Positions 25,564 through 33,743 of a DNA stretch of 33,990 nucleotides are shown here, one piece after another; position 1 is the first letter of the stretch, and each line of letters begins with the position of its first letter. The notes beneath the pieces were generated by a model. It saw only the letters and a program-made list of their open reading frames with translations. It ran no database searches and was not told where the DNA came from. Origin of the DNA: Akkermansiaceae bacterium (lineage in GTDB: Bacteria > Verrucomicrobiota > Verrucomicrobiia > Verrucomicrobiales > Akkermansiaceae); the NCBI GenBank assembly GCA_903826205.1, contig CAIKDP010000361.1:1-33990 (forward strand), in the 5' to 3' direction. Made by a program: the position numbers and the translations under genes.

Positions 25564-26736
25564 TCACCAATCCCGCCAAGGTCCAGCCTGATTGCGACGT
25601 TTGAGCACGTTGACCAGACAATGCAGGCAACCGAAGTGACGATAAATGCTGGTGCAATCAACCGGTCTCACCTTGTAGCCTAGGCTTTCCCAAACCTCAC
25701 GCGCGGCGGCATTGAGCGGTTCGGCACCGCGATAGTATGGGAGATAGACGATGCGCTCTCCAGCCAGTTGGTCAATCAACACGTTGGCGTAAGTAAGATA
25801 GGTTCTGCCATCGCGCGCGGGGACGACCGGGAGACGCGTCACCTGATAACCTGCGGCTGCACATTGGTCGGCAACCGCATCGAACAGATGCTGGGTTTCA
25901 AGAGTGAAGTCAGGGCCCCCGGGAAGACCCATGAAACCTTCCGCCATCGCACCGTCATCACCGGCGGATTTGACATATCTTCTGCCAAGGCTCGGATCAC
26001 CCACCAGCATCCTGCGCCCGCCCACTGACACCATGTACATGCCAGCGTGATGGTCCGGTGATGTGTCTAACAATATAACGTGGCGTTTGAGTCCGCAGGC
26101 AAGAGTCTGCAGCAACTCATCCCGACTGTTCACGGTATGCTGGATGTTGCGCGGCAGGACCCGCGACACCACAAAGACATTCTCCGAGTCTGCCAGAAAG
26201 TCGCCACCGTCAAAATACAGGTTGCTGCGCAGCGCCCGCAGCGACGCCGCCATGGCTGCCGCAAGATCACTGCCAACCCGCTCGTCGCCTGCGCGCGCCG
26301 GCCAGATTTCCTCGGCGGCCTCGCCACGCGGACTCCAGAGTGTGGTCAACCCGCCATCGGATGCCGGAGCCAAAGCCACCCAGCGGTCTCGCGACCAAGT
26401 GGTAACCGGATGGCTCACCACCACCGGTGAGAGCCGGCACTTGACGTCACCCAGTGCCGTGGCCAGTTCGTCGAACGCGGTCTGGCTGGGACAGACAACG
26501 TGCACGGTGACGTCACTTGCCAGCGCGCCCAGGAAGTCGCGGTAAACCGGAACCACGCTGGCCTTGGCGGTTGGCTCATAGTGAATGACCAGTTCGCTTA
26601 GCTGACCGTCGCACTCCGAAAGGATCGGGCCGGCGGGCGGCGGCGGGATTTTACCGCCACCCCCGGTTAGTGTTAGAATGGCGGCCCCGGCCAGCAGTCC
26701 GAGCACCACTCCCATAACGGTTTGCCAACGCGGCAT
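25564..26736 (-). CDS. Membrane-anchored deiminase-fold (GME superfamily) protein
   Basis: 390 residues. One N-terminal helix (about 8-24, VMGVVLGLLAGAAILTL) with a Pro linker (KIPPPPAGP) anchors a periplasmic domain. The domain resembles agmatine/peptidylarginine deiminases: WSRDRW (114-119, equivalent to WxRDxGP), FDGGDF (175-180), a His in SPDHHAGMY (226-234), and a C-terminal Cys373 in GCLHCLV at the catalytic-Cys position. The substitutions (RDRW for RDxGP; HxG where many relatives have HxD) suggest a divergent substrate or altered chemistry. The substrate could be a guanidino compound or protein arginine. The assignment is from motif order; the function is not established. Confidence 0.7.
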   Translation of the reverse strand: MPRWQTVMGVVLGLLAGAAILTLTGGGGKIPPPPAGPILSECDGQLSELVIHYEPTAKASVVPVYRDFLGALASDVTVHVVCPSQTAFDELATALGDVKCRLSPVVVSHPVTTWSRDRWVALAPASDGGLTTLWSPRGEAAEEIWPARAGDERVGSDLAAAMAASLRALRSNLYFDGGDFLADSENVFVVSRVLPRNIQHTVNSRDELLQTLACGLKRHVILLDTSPDHHAGMYMVSVGGRRMLVGDPSLGRRYVKSAGDDGAMAEGFMGLPGGPDFTLETQHLFDAVADQCAAAGYQVTRLPVVPARDGRTYLTYANVLIDQLAGERIVYLPYYRGAEPLNAAAREVWESLGYKVRPVDCTSIYRHFGCLHCLVNVLKRRNQAGPWRDW

Positions 26737-26750
26737 GGGTTGATTAGCGG

Positions 26751-27341
26751 TTAGTTGTTAGCTGTCGCGGCTGGCACCGCCGGCACAGCGGTGGAGAAGT
26801 TCATGGCGACGATGCCGGAGAGCGGGACTCCCGCGCGCAGTTGCAGCGGCTTGAGTTCGGGGCTTGTAGCGGCGGCCGCGGCCGGTGTCGCGTTGGCCTC
26901 CCCGAGAGAAACCGCGATCATGTTGTTAGCCGGCAGCTTGACGGCAACGGGAATGCGGATCATCTTGGCTTCGTTAGGTTGGAGCACCAGCGGCTGATCT
27001 TGCTGCCACAGCGCCGAAGGCAGGCGCGGCACTCGCGACATCATGTCCCGCGGTGAGGAGGCGGTCATGGCGATGTGGATGGACGCGGTCGCGGCTTCGC
27101 CCGTGGTGTTGACCGCAGTGAGTTCAAACACCGGCTCTTCGCCCGCGGTTAAAGTCCGGTCGTCTGCCGCCGCCAGCGTCATCTCGATGCCATGAGCAAG
27201 CAGCTTGGGCTTGGCGTTCTGTGCGGCGGGTTTACCTTCATCGTCTCCCGCATTCAGTGCTCCCGACCAGAAGGTCATCACGGTGAGGGACGCGGTGGCG
27301 ACTGCCACTGTCATTACTGTCATCAGGTCTTTCGTTTTCAT
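26751..27341 (-). CDS. Secreted hypothetical protein
   Basis: 196 residues. The N-terminus (MTVMTVAVATASLTVMTFW then SGALNAGDD) is a signal peptide or anchor. The mature region has an Ig-like beta pattern: EMTLAAADDRTLTAGEEPVFELTAVNTTGEAATASIHIAMTA, as in BsuPI or CARDB-type domains, then an Ala-rich linker (PAAAAA) and a hydrophobic end. I do not recognise a family. It is the first gene of the probable operon, 14 bases before the deiminase-like gene. The divergent 205-base spacer to crtN should hold promoters for both directions. Confidence 0.7.
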   Translation of the reverse strand: MKTKDLMTVMTVAVATASLTVMTFWSGALNAGDDEGKPAAQNAKPKLLAHGIEMTLAAADDRTLTAGEEPVFELTAVNTTGEAATASIHIAMTASSPRDMMSRVPRLPSALWQQDQPLVLQPNEAKMIRIPVAVKLPANNMIAVSLGEANATPAAAAATSPELKPLQLRAGVPLSGIVAMNFSTAVPAVPAATANN

Positions 27342-27546
27342 AACATTTGTCAGTTGGTGGTTGTTTCAGTTTGCGATTGCCCAACCGGTGGCTGAGCAAT
27401 CACAGTCTACCATGGCGCCCACGGCCGTAAGTAAAGACCGTGTAAAATCCCGCGACGGGTGATGCGGGGTGATTGGCAGGAACGCATTTCGACTGAATAT
27501 GATGGCTAATTCCCGCGCCTATGGTAAAGGCAGGCACACAAAGTGT

Positions 27547-29061
27547 ATGAACAAGAAAATCGTAATCGTCGGTGCCGGGCCGGGCGGGCTCACCGCCGGC
27601 ATGATCCTTGCGCACCGCGGGCTGGATGTGACCCTCGTTGAGAAACGCAGCCGGGTCGGCGGACGCAACGCGGAATTGCGCTTGGGCGACTTCTCGTTTG
27701 ACACGGGGCCGACGTTTCTGCACCAGAAATTCACCTTGGACGAGGTGTTTGCCGAGGCCGGCAAAAAGGCGGAGGACTACCTAGATTTCCAGTTGCTGGA
27801 TCCGATGACGCGCCTCAGTTGGAGTGATGTGGCACTGGAAACGACCTCCGATGCCGTGCGCATGGAGTCCAACATTGAGGCCGCTTTCCCCAGCCACGGC
27901 GAGGGCTACCGGCGCTTCATGAGCGATCACGCGCGCAAACTCAAAACCATCTATCCGTGCCTGCTCAAGCCCTATCACGAACTCAAGGCACTGGTCAGTC
28001 CCACGCTGCTCAAGGCACTCCCCTACGTTGCCACCACCCAAACCGTGATGGATGTGCTGGACCAATATTTCAGCGACGACCGGCTCAAACTCGCCTTCAC
28101 CTTTCAGGCGAAGTATCTGGGCATGTCGCCGTGGAACTGCCCGGCCCTCTTCAGTATAATCTCCTATATTGAATACAAATACGGCATCTATCATGTCCGC
28201 GGCGGGCTGTGCCAAATTTCCGCGGCGATGAGCCGGGTGTTTCAGGAGAACGGCGGAACCCTCCGCCTGGATTGTCCGGTGCGCGAGGTCCAGTTCTCCG
28301 GCCGGCGGGCCGCCGCCGTCTTGTTGGAAAGCGGCGAGCGTCTCGCCTGCGACGACGTCATTATCAACGCCGACTATGCCCACGCCGCCACCCACCTGCT
28401 CAACGGACGCTCACAGGCGGTGGAGTCGATGGAACGCAAAAAATATTCCTGCTCCACTTTCATGCTGTATCTGGGGCTGGACACGATCTATCCGGACGAG
28501 CCGCACCACCACGTCATATTTGCCGACGACTATGGCCGCAACGTCGCGGACATTCAAAGCCAGCAACGGGTTTCCGAGGACATGTCGATCTATGTCCGCA
28601 ACTCGTCCATCAATGATCCCGGGGTGGCGCCACCCGGACAAAGCGGCCTCTATATTTTGGTGCCCACCATCAATACCCGCCATGGGTTCGACTGGCGTGG
28701 CCAGCAAACGGCCTACCGCGACAAAGTGCTCGAACGCATCGAGAACAAGACCGGCATGAAGGATTTGCGCAGCCATATCATTGCCGAACGCATCATCACG
28801 CCTGCCGACTGGCGCGACGACCAGGACATCTTCATGGGTGCCACGTTCAATCTCGCCCACACGCTTGACCAGATGCTCTATTTGCGCCCCCGCAACCGGA
28901 TGGCCGGCTTCGACAATCTCTATCTGGTAGGCGGTGGCACCCATCCGGGGTCCGGACTGCCCACCATCTACGAGAGCGGCCGTATTTCCAGCAACTTGCT
29001 CTGCGACAGCCACCGGGTGCCCTATCAGCGTGTTGATTACGCCCCGCAGTTCATCGCCTGA
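27547..29061 (+). CDS. crtN: C30 carotenoid desaturase (CrtN type)
   Basis: 504 residues from the ATG at 27547; the frame extends upstream to 27469 without a better start. N-terminal FAD-binding motif IVIVGAGPGGLTAG (GxGxxG at 9-14) and VEKRSRVGGRN. The body agrees with staphylococcal CrtN: YSCSTFMLYLGLD, HHHVIFADDYGRNV, and the C-terminal VGGGTHPGSGLP FAD motif. CrtN removes hydrogens from 4,4'-diapophytoene to give diaponeurosporene or diapolycopene. It is convergent with aldH and separated from crtP by it. The related C40 phytoene desaturase CrtI is less likely given the neighbours. Confidence 0.85.
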   Translation: MNKKIVIVGAGPGGLTAGMILAHRGLDVTLVEKRSRVGGRNAELRLGDFSFDTGPTFLHQKFTLDEVFAEAGKKAEDYLDFQLLDPMTRLSWSDVALETTSDAVRMESNIEAAFPSHGEGYRRFMSDHARKLKTIYPCLLKPYHELKALVSPTLLKALPYVATTQTVMDVLDQYFSDDRLKLAFTFQAKYLGMSPWNCPALFSIISYIEYKYGIYHVRGGLCQISAAMSRVFQENGGTLRLDCPVREVQFSGRRAAAVLLESGERLACDDVIINADYAHAATHLLNGRSQAVESMERKKYSCSTFMLYLGLDTIYPDEPHHHVIFADDYGRNVADIQSQQRVSEDMSIYVRNSSINDPGVAPPGQSGLYILVPTINTRHGFDWRGQQTAYRDKVLERIENKTGMKDLRSHIIAERIITPADWRDDQDIFMGATFNLAHTLDQMLYLRPRNRMAGFDNLYLVGGGTHPGSGLPTIYESGRISSNLLCDSHRVPYQRVDYAPQFIA

Positions 29062-29076
29062 GCCGGCTTGGCAGAG

Positions 29077-30459
29077 TCAGCCAGCGCCGAGGAAGCGCAA
29101 CAGGCGCTTCAACGCCGGCAATCCAACGCGGGGCGGCGGATAGCGGAACTTCGGGTCGAACGCCAGCGAGCACCCCAATACCGATCGCCGGTGCGTGAAA
29201 CAATCGAAACTCGCCCGGCCATGATAGGCGCCCATGCCGCTCTCGCCGAGCCCGCCAAAGGGCAGATCCGTGCCAAGAATATGCGTGATGGTGTCGTTGA
29301 TGCAGACCCCTCCCGAGCGGGTGCCGGCAAGTACCCGTGCCTGCGTGTCGCGGTCGCGGGTGAACAGATAGAGTGCCAGCGGCGACGCCAGCCCGCGCAG
29401 CTTGGCAAGCGTCTCATCCAAATCCGAAAACTCCAATACCGGCAGGATCGGTCCGAAAATTTCCTCCTGCATCACCGGCGCCGTCCACGGCACATCGGTT
29501 AGAATAGTTGGCTCGATGTAACATTCGGCGGCATCATGGCGTCCGCCCGCGGCGATTTGCCCGTCACGGAGATACCCTGTCAGGCGGTCAAAATGCCTGC
29601 GGTTGATGATGCGCCCATAGTCCTGACTCTGCTGCGGATCGTCACCATAAAACTCACGCACCGCCTGCTTGGCCGCCGCCACAAAAGCCCCTGCCACCCG
29701 CTGATCGACGAGGATGTGGTCGGGGGCGACACAGGTTTGGCCGGCATTCATGAACTTGCCCCAGACGATCCGGCGCGCGACGATCTCCAGCGGCGCATCG
29801 GCGCACACAAGGCTCGGGCATTTGCCGCCGAGTTCGAGGGTTACAGGTGTTAGATGCCGGGCGGCAGCGGTCATGACGGCACGTCCGGTGGGCGAGCTGC
29901 CCGTGAAGAAAATCGTGTCAAATCTATGTTGGAGCAAGGCTTCGGCTGTTGCCTGTTCACCTTGGACGACGGCGATGAAAGCTTCTGGAAAGGCGGTGCC
30001 GAGAATGTGTCCGAGCCGTGCCGCCGTGTGGGGCGCAAACTCGGAAGGTTTGAGGATGGCGCAGTTGCCGGCGGCAATGGCGCCGACCAAGGGTGAGAGC
30101 AAGAGTTGCAGCGGGTAGTTCCAAGGGCCGATGATGAGAGCCACGCCCATGGGTTCGGGACGGATGCTGCCGCGGGCGGGCCACACCAACAGCGGCGCAC
30201 GACGGCGTGCCGGCTTCATCCACTCGGACAGATGGCCGAGGGCATGACGGATTTCACCAAGCACGAAACCCAATTCCGAGGCGTAGGCCTCGTGCGGGCT
30301 TTTGTGCAAATCCGCGTGGAGCGCATCGAGCAAGTCCGTCTCGTGCGCCGCCAGCGTGTCGAGCAGGGTGTTGAGTTGCGCGCGGCGAAACTCCTGCGGC
30401 AGGGTCGCCCCGGACTGGAAAAATGCCCGCTGGCGCGCGATAAGAGGCGTGAAATCCAT
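29077..30459 (-). CDS. aldH: Carotenoid aldehyde dehydrogenase (AldH, ALDH class 3-like)
   Basis: 460 residues from the ATG at 30459; a TTG at 30501 is in frame. ALDH landmarks: the oxyanion Asn in GPWNYPLQLL (Asn114), the Glu in TLELGGK (Glu209), and the nucleophile Cys243 in NAGQTCVAPDH. The short length and lack of a long N-terminus fit class 3 aldehyde dehydrogenases that accept long hydrophobic aldehydes. In C30 pathways AldH turns 4,4'-diaponeurosporenal or diapolycopenal into the acid. Context, not sequence alone, supports that substrate. The gene runs opposite to crtN and crtP and ends 15 bases from the crtN stop. Confidence 0.85.
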   Translation of the reverse strand: MDFTPLIARQRAFFQSGATLPQEFRRAQLNTLLDTLAAHETDLLDALHADLHKSPHEAYASELGFVLGEIRHALGHLSEWMKPARRRAPLLVWPARGSIRPEPMGVALIIGPWNYPLQLLLSPLVGAIAAGNCAILKPSEFAPHTAARLGHILGTAFPEAFIAVVQGEQATAEALLQHRFDTIFFTGSSPTGRAVMTAAARHLTPVTLELGGKCPSLVCADAPLEIVARRIVWGKFMNAGQTCVAPDHILVDQRVAGAFVAAAKQAVREFYGDDPQQSQDYGRIINRRHFDRLTGYLRDGQIAAGGRHDAAECYIEPTILTDVPWTAPVMQEEIFGPILPVLEFSDLDETLAKLRGLASPLALYLFTRDRDTQARVLAGTRSGGVCINDTITHILGTDLPFGGLGESGMGAYHGRASFDCFTHRRSVLGCSLAFDPKFRYPPPRVGLPALKRLLRFLGAG

Positions 30460-30608
30460 ATTCTGCTTGCGGTATGCAGCTGTTGGAGTATCGCTTATCA
30501 AGTCATGACTAGCAAGCCGGTACTTCGGGTGTCTGCCGTCGCGCTGGGATCACAGGCGGAACGACCCGCCAAGGGTGGACTCTCCCGTATCAAGTAACAA
30601 TCGTCCCC
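30460..30608. promoter_or_regulatory. Divergent aldH/crtP control region
   Basis: 149 bases between the two start codons. It contains the perfect 10-bp palindrome AGTCATGACT at 30501-30510 and two copies of TATCAAGT, near 30496 and 30592, the second just before the crtP start. These could be sites for a shared regulator, as the divergent genes serve one pathway. No clear -35/-10 pair could be assigned by eye. Confidence 0.3.
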
Positions 30609-32087
30609 ATGAGATCCAAACAAGTCATCGTCATTGGAGCCGGCCTCGGTGGCTTGTCAGCAGCCATCTCGCTGGCGCAGCGCGGGTATTCGGTCGCCAT
30701 TCACGAGAAGAACGCGAAGATTGGCGGTAAGCTCAATGTGCTCAAAGAGGGCGGCTACACATTCGATCTCGGCCCGTCGATCCTCACGCTGCCGCATATC
30801 CTTGGGCGCTTGTTCGAGCGCTCGGGCAAACACATGAGCGATTACATTCCGATCCGCCCGCTGCGTCCCCACTGGCGGAATTTTTTTGAGGATGGCAAGG
30901 TCGTGGACCTCTATCCGGAAGCGGACCTGATGGCGGCGGAGGCGCGCAAGGTGGGCGAGGATCCCGCCCGGGTGGTGCGGTTTTTGAAGTACTCCGCCGA
31001 CCTCTTTGATCTGGTCAACGCCGGCTACTTCGAGCAGGGGCTCGACACCGCCAAGGACTTCAGGCGCTTTTACGGGTTGGCCAATTTTCTCCGGTTCGAC
31101 CTGTTCCGCAGCATGCACGGCGGGGTGAAGCGGTTCCTCAAGACGCCGCACATGCAGGATATCTTCGATTACTTCATCAAGTATGTCGGCTCGTCGGCCT
31201 ATCACGCGCCCGCGTTCATGAACTGTATGGCCACCATCCAATTCCGTTATGACCTTTGGTATGTGGATGGCGGCTTGTACAACATCGCCCTCGGCCTGCA
31301 GCGGTTGTTGGATGAAATCGGCGTGGTGGTCCACCTCCACAGCGAAGTCACCGAGGTCCGCAAGCAGGGGGCACGGGTGACCGGGCTCGTTGCCAACGGT
31401 GAATTCCATCCCGCCGACATCATCGTGTCCAACATGGAGGTCATTCCAGCCTACGAAAAATTGTTGTTGGAAGACGATGCGTTCATGCGTGGCCTGGATC
31501 GATTCGAGCCGTCCTGCTCAGGGTTGGTGCTCGAACTCGGGCTGGACTGCCAGTATCCGCAACTCGCCCACCACAACTTCATTTTCTCCCGGCATCAGCG
31601 TGAGCATTTTCACACCGTTTTCCGCAAACGCCAATTGCCGCCGGACCCGACGATCTATCTAGTTGCCGCGTCCAAGACCGATCCCACCGTGGCGCCGCCC
31701 GGCTGCGATTGTCTGAAAATCCTGCCGCACATTCCGTACATCGATGACGCGCATCCGCTTTCCCGCGATGACTACATGGCGCTCAAGGAGCGCGTGTTAG
31801 ACAAACTGGAGCGGATGGGTCTGAAGGATCTGCGCCGCCACGTCGTGTTTGAACATTGTTGGACACCGCAGGATATTCGCGAACAATATTATTCCAACAA
31901 GGGCTCGATCTACGGCGTCGTCAGCGACCGCTTCAAGAACCTTGCCTTCAAAGCCCCTAAACAGAGCACAAAGTATCCGAACCTGTTTTTCGTCGGCGGC
32001 TCGGTGAACCCCGGCGGCGGCATGCCGATGGTGGTTCTCTGCGGCCAGAACGTCGCAAACAATGTTGTCGCATGGGACCAATGCTGA
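30609..32087 (+). CDS. crtP: C30 carotenoid terminal oxidase (CrtP type)
   Basis: 492 residues. FAD motif VIVIGAGLGGLSAA at 6-19 and HEKNAKIGGK. Similarity to S. aureus CrtP extends along the whole chain: FDLGPSILTLPHI, FIKYVGSSAYHAP, IIVSNMEVIPAYEK, CQYPQLAHHNF, LKILPHIPYIDDA and the ending FVGGSVNPGGGMPMVVL. CrtP oxidises the terminal methyl of diaponeurosporene or diapolycopene to the aldehyde. It is a paralogue of the crtN product but clearly in the oxidase branch. Its stop overlaps the crtQ start by 16 bases, so crtP-crtQ-crtO is one operon. Confidence 0.92.
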   Translation: MRSKQVIVIGAGLGGLSAAISLAQRGYSVAIHEKNAKIGGKLNVLKEGGYTFDLGPSILTLPHILGRLFERSGKHMSDYIPIRPLRPHWRNFFEDGKVVDLYPEADLMAAEARKVGEDPARVVRFLKYSADLFDLVNAGYFEQGLDTAKDFRRFYGLANFLRFDLFRSMHGGVKRFLKTPHMQDIFDYFIKYVGSSAYHAPAFMNCMATIQFRYDLWYVDGGLYNIALGLQRLLDEIGVVVHLHSEVTEVRKQGARVTGLVANGEFHPADIIVSNMEVIPAYEKLLLEDDAFMRGLDRFEPSCSGLVLELGLDCQYPQLAHHNFIFSRHQREHFHTVFRKRQLPPDPTIYLVAASKTDPTVAPPGCDCLKILPHIPYIDDAHPLSRDDYMALKERVLDKLERMGLKDLRRHVVFEHCWTPQDIREQYYSNKGSIYGVVSDRFKNLAFKAPKQSTKYPNLFFVGGSVNPGGGMPMVVLCGQNVANNVVAWDQC

Positions 32088-33121
32088 TCCTGCTTGTCGT
32101 CACTGTGGCACTCTGGGCAGCGGGGTTTCTCCTGTTGCCACGGCGGCCGTGTTGGGACGCTGCCGAGGTGCCGCCATCCACCCCATCCCTCAGCATCATC
32201 ATCCCCGCCCGCAACGAGGAGCATAACCTCCCCACGCTGCTGAAGTCATTGGCCGCGCAATCGGTTAGACCAGCGGAAATCCTGGTGGTGGACGACGGTT
32301 CGACCGACCGCACCGGGGAGATCGCCAGGCAGCTGGGCGCCACGGTGGTCATCTCGCAACCGCTCCCAGACGACTGGCACGGCAAGACCTGGGCCTGTCA
32401 TCAGGGCGCACAGGCCGCCGCGGGCGAGTGGCTGTGCTTCGTGGACGCGGACACGTGCTTCGAGGCCGGCGGTTTGGCGCGCATTCTCTCCTGCTACCGG
32501 GGCGGCGCGTTCTCGGTGGGCCCGTGGCATGCGGTGAAAAGGCCCTATGAGAACCTTTCGTTGTTTTTCAATTTGAACATGGTTGCCGGAACCGGAAATC
32601 ACGGGCTGTTCGGGCAGATGTTGCTGGTGGATCGAAACAGTTATCTGTGGGTTGGCGGGCATGTCGTGGTCCGCAGGTGCATCCTCGAGAATTTCCAGCT
32701 AGCCCAACATTTTCTGGCGGCTGGCGTGCCGGTGCGCAGTGTGATCGGCAAGGGTGTATTTGCGTTCCGCATGTATCCGGGGGGAGTCGGCGAGCTCATC
32801 GAAGGCTGGATCAAGGGCTTTGCTGCCGGTGCCGGGCAGACGCCGCGCGCAACGCTGTGCCTCATCGTGGCATGGATGACGGGCCTGATGATAGCAGCAT
32901 CAGGCTGTGTGCAGAGCGGCGCGCAGCTGGCGTGGGTTTTGATCTATCTATCATGTGCCGCGCAGGTGGCGTGGTTCGGCCGCAGGGTCGGGGCGTTTCG
33001 CTGGTATGCGGCGCTGTTCTATCCGTTGCCGCTGCTGTTCTTTTTCGTCGTGTTTGGGCTGTCGGCCCTGCGCTCGGGCAACAAGGTCACGTGGAAAGGA
33101 CGCGAAATCCATGCCGATTGA
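32072..33121 (+). CDS. crtQ: C30 carotenoid acid glycosyltransferase (CrtQ type, GT2)
   Basis: 349 residues. An N-terminal helix (MLILLVVTVALWAAGFLLL) precedes a GT-A domain: SIIIPARNEEHNLP, VVDDGSTDRT, DDWHGKTWAC, FVDADTCF (DxD), and GQMLLVDR. Three C-terminal helices occupy about 265-330, ending SGNKVTWKGREI, which is like the end of CrtQ. CrtQ attaches a sugar to the carboxyl of diaponeurosporenoic or diapolycopenoic acid at the inner membrane. The sugar donor cannot be read from sequence; glucose is usual in Staphylococcus and xylose is found in Rubritalea C30 carotenoids. It overlaps crtO by 11 bases. Confidence 0.85.
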   Translation: MGPMLILLVVTVALWAAGFLLLPRRPCWDAAEVPPSTPSLSIIIPARNEEHNLPTLLKSLAAQSVRPAEILVVDDGSTDRTGEIARQLGATVVISQPLPDDWHGKTWACHQGAQAAAGEWLCFVDADTCFEAGGLARILSCYRGGAFSVGPWHAVKRPYENLSLFFNLNMVAGTGNHGLFGQMLLVDRNSYLWVGGHVVVRRCILENFQLAQHFLAAGVPVRSVIGKGVFAFRMYPGGVGELIEGWIKGFAAGAGQTPRATLCLIVAWMTGLMIAASGCVQSGAQLAWVLIYLSCAAQVAWFGRRVGAFRWYAALFYPLPLLFFFVVFGLSALRSGNKVTWKGREIHAD

Positions 33122-33578
33122 AGTGCCGGTTGTCTGGGTTGTCGTGACGAATGTGGTTGGCTGGCCGGTCATTCAACTCGGTCTCGCCTGGCTCTTCACG
33201 CGGCTGCCCGTGGCGTGGTTCGATCCGCCCGGCGCAGCGGCCTGGGAACAAGGCGGGCGCTTCTACGAACGCGTCTGCGGCATCAGGCACTGGAAAGACC
33301 GGCTGCCGGATGGCGCGCGCTGGATTGGCGGTGGATTTACCAAGGGGACGCTGACCGGAAGCGCGCCAAGTTACCTGCGCCGTTTCATTCAGGAAACATG
33401 GCGCGGCGAGCTCTGCCATTGGTTTGCCATCGGCTGCACGCCGGTGTTTTTCCTGTGGAATCCGTGGTGGGCCGATGCGCTGATCGTGGTCTACGCTGTG
33501 ACTGCCAATCTGCCGTGTATCCTCGCCCAGCGCTACAACCGCCTCCGCCTGCGCCATCTGCTGGCCCGCAAATCCTGA
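33111..33578 (+). CDS. crtO: Glycosyl carotenoid acyltransferase (CrtO type)
   Basis: 155 residues from the ATG inside the end of crtQ. Several hydrophobic segments (about 6-28, 104-124, 125-140) mark an integral membrane protein. It matches CrtO of staphyloxanthin synthesis in size and motifs: FYERVCGIRHWKDRLPDG, KGTLTG, RRFIQETWRGELCHW, and the C-terminal RYNRLRL (RYNRPRL in S. aureus). CrtO transfers a fatty acyl group to the sugar of the glycosyl carotenoid ester. A longer open frame begins at 32955 but lies within crtQ. It is the last gene of the operon and is followed by a palindrome. Confidence 0.88.
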   Translation: MPIEVPVVWVVVTNVVGWPVIQLGLAWLFTRLPVAWFDPPGAAAWEQGGRFYERVCGIRHWKDRLPDGARWIGGGFTKGTLTGSAPSYLRRFIQETWRGELCHWFAIGCTPVFFLWNPWWADALIVVYAVTANLPCILAQRYNRLRLRHLLARKS

Positions 33579-33604
33579 ACTCGTCTCCCTTATCTGTCTA
33601 ACTG

Positions 33605-33648
33605 TCGCGACAATGGCGTGGTCCGATCGGACCACGCCATTGTCGCGA
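33605..33648. terminator. 44-bp perfect palindrome, probable operon terminator
   Basis: Twenty-two bases beginning TCGCGACAATGGCG are followed at once by their exact reverse complement, centred on GGTCCGA|TCGGACC, with no loop. It starts 26 bases after the crtO stop. No T-run follows (next bases TTGGGCGGGCC), so an intrinsic terminator is not certain. It could act as a bidirectional block, an mRNA-stabilising hairpin or a mobile palindromic unit. Confidence 0.6.
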
Positions 33649-33718
33649 TTGGGCGGGCCGTTCATGAGGCGGTGGAGCGGGATGGATAGGTTATAACGGC
33701 ACTATATTGGGCTGTGGA

Positions 33719-33740
33719 AGGCTGCAGCCTGCGCTAGCGC
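33719..33740. repeat. Two abutting short palindromes
   Basis: AGGCTGCAGCCT (33719-33730) and GCGCTAGCGC (33731-33740) are each perfect and lie directly side by side. Together with the larger hairpin just downstream they make this spacer unusually rich in symmetry, as in REP-type repeats. Confidence 0.6.
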
Positions 33741-33743
33741 CAT

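Noticed and set aside
27469-27546. Upstream extension of crtN.
   Set aside because: The added residues have no relation to the N-terminus of flavin desaturases; the FAD motif begins directly after the ATG at 27547.
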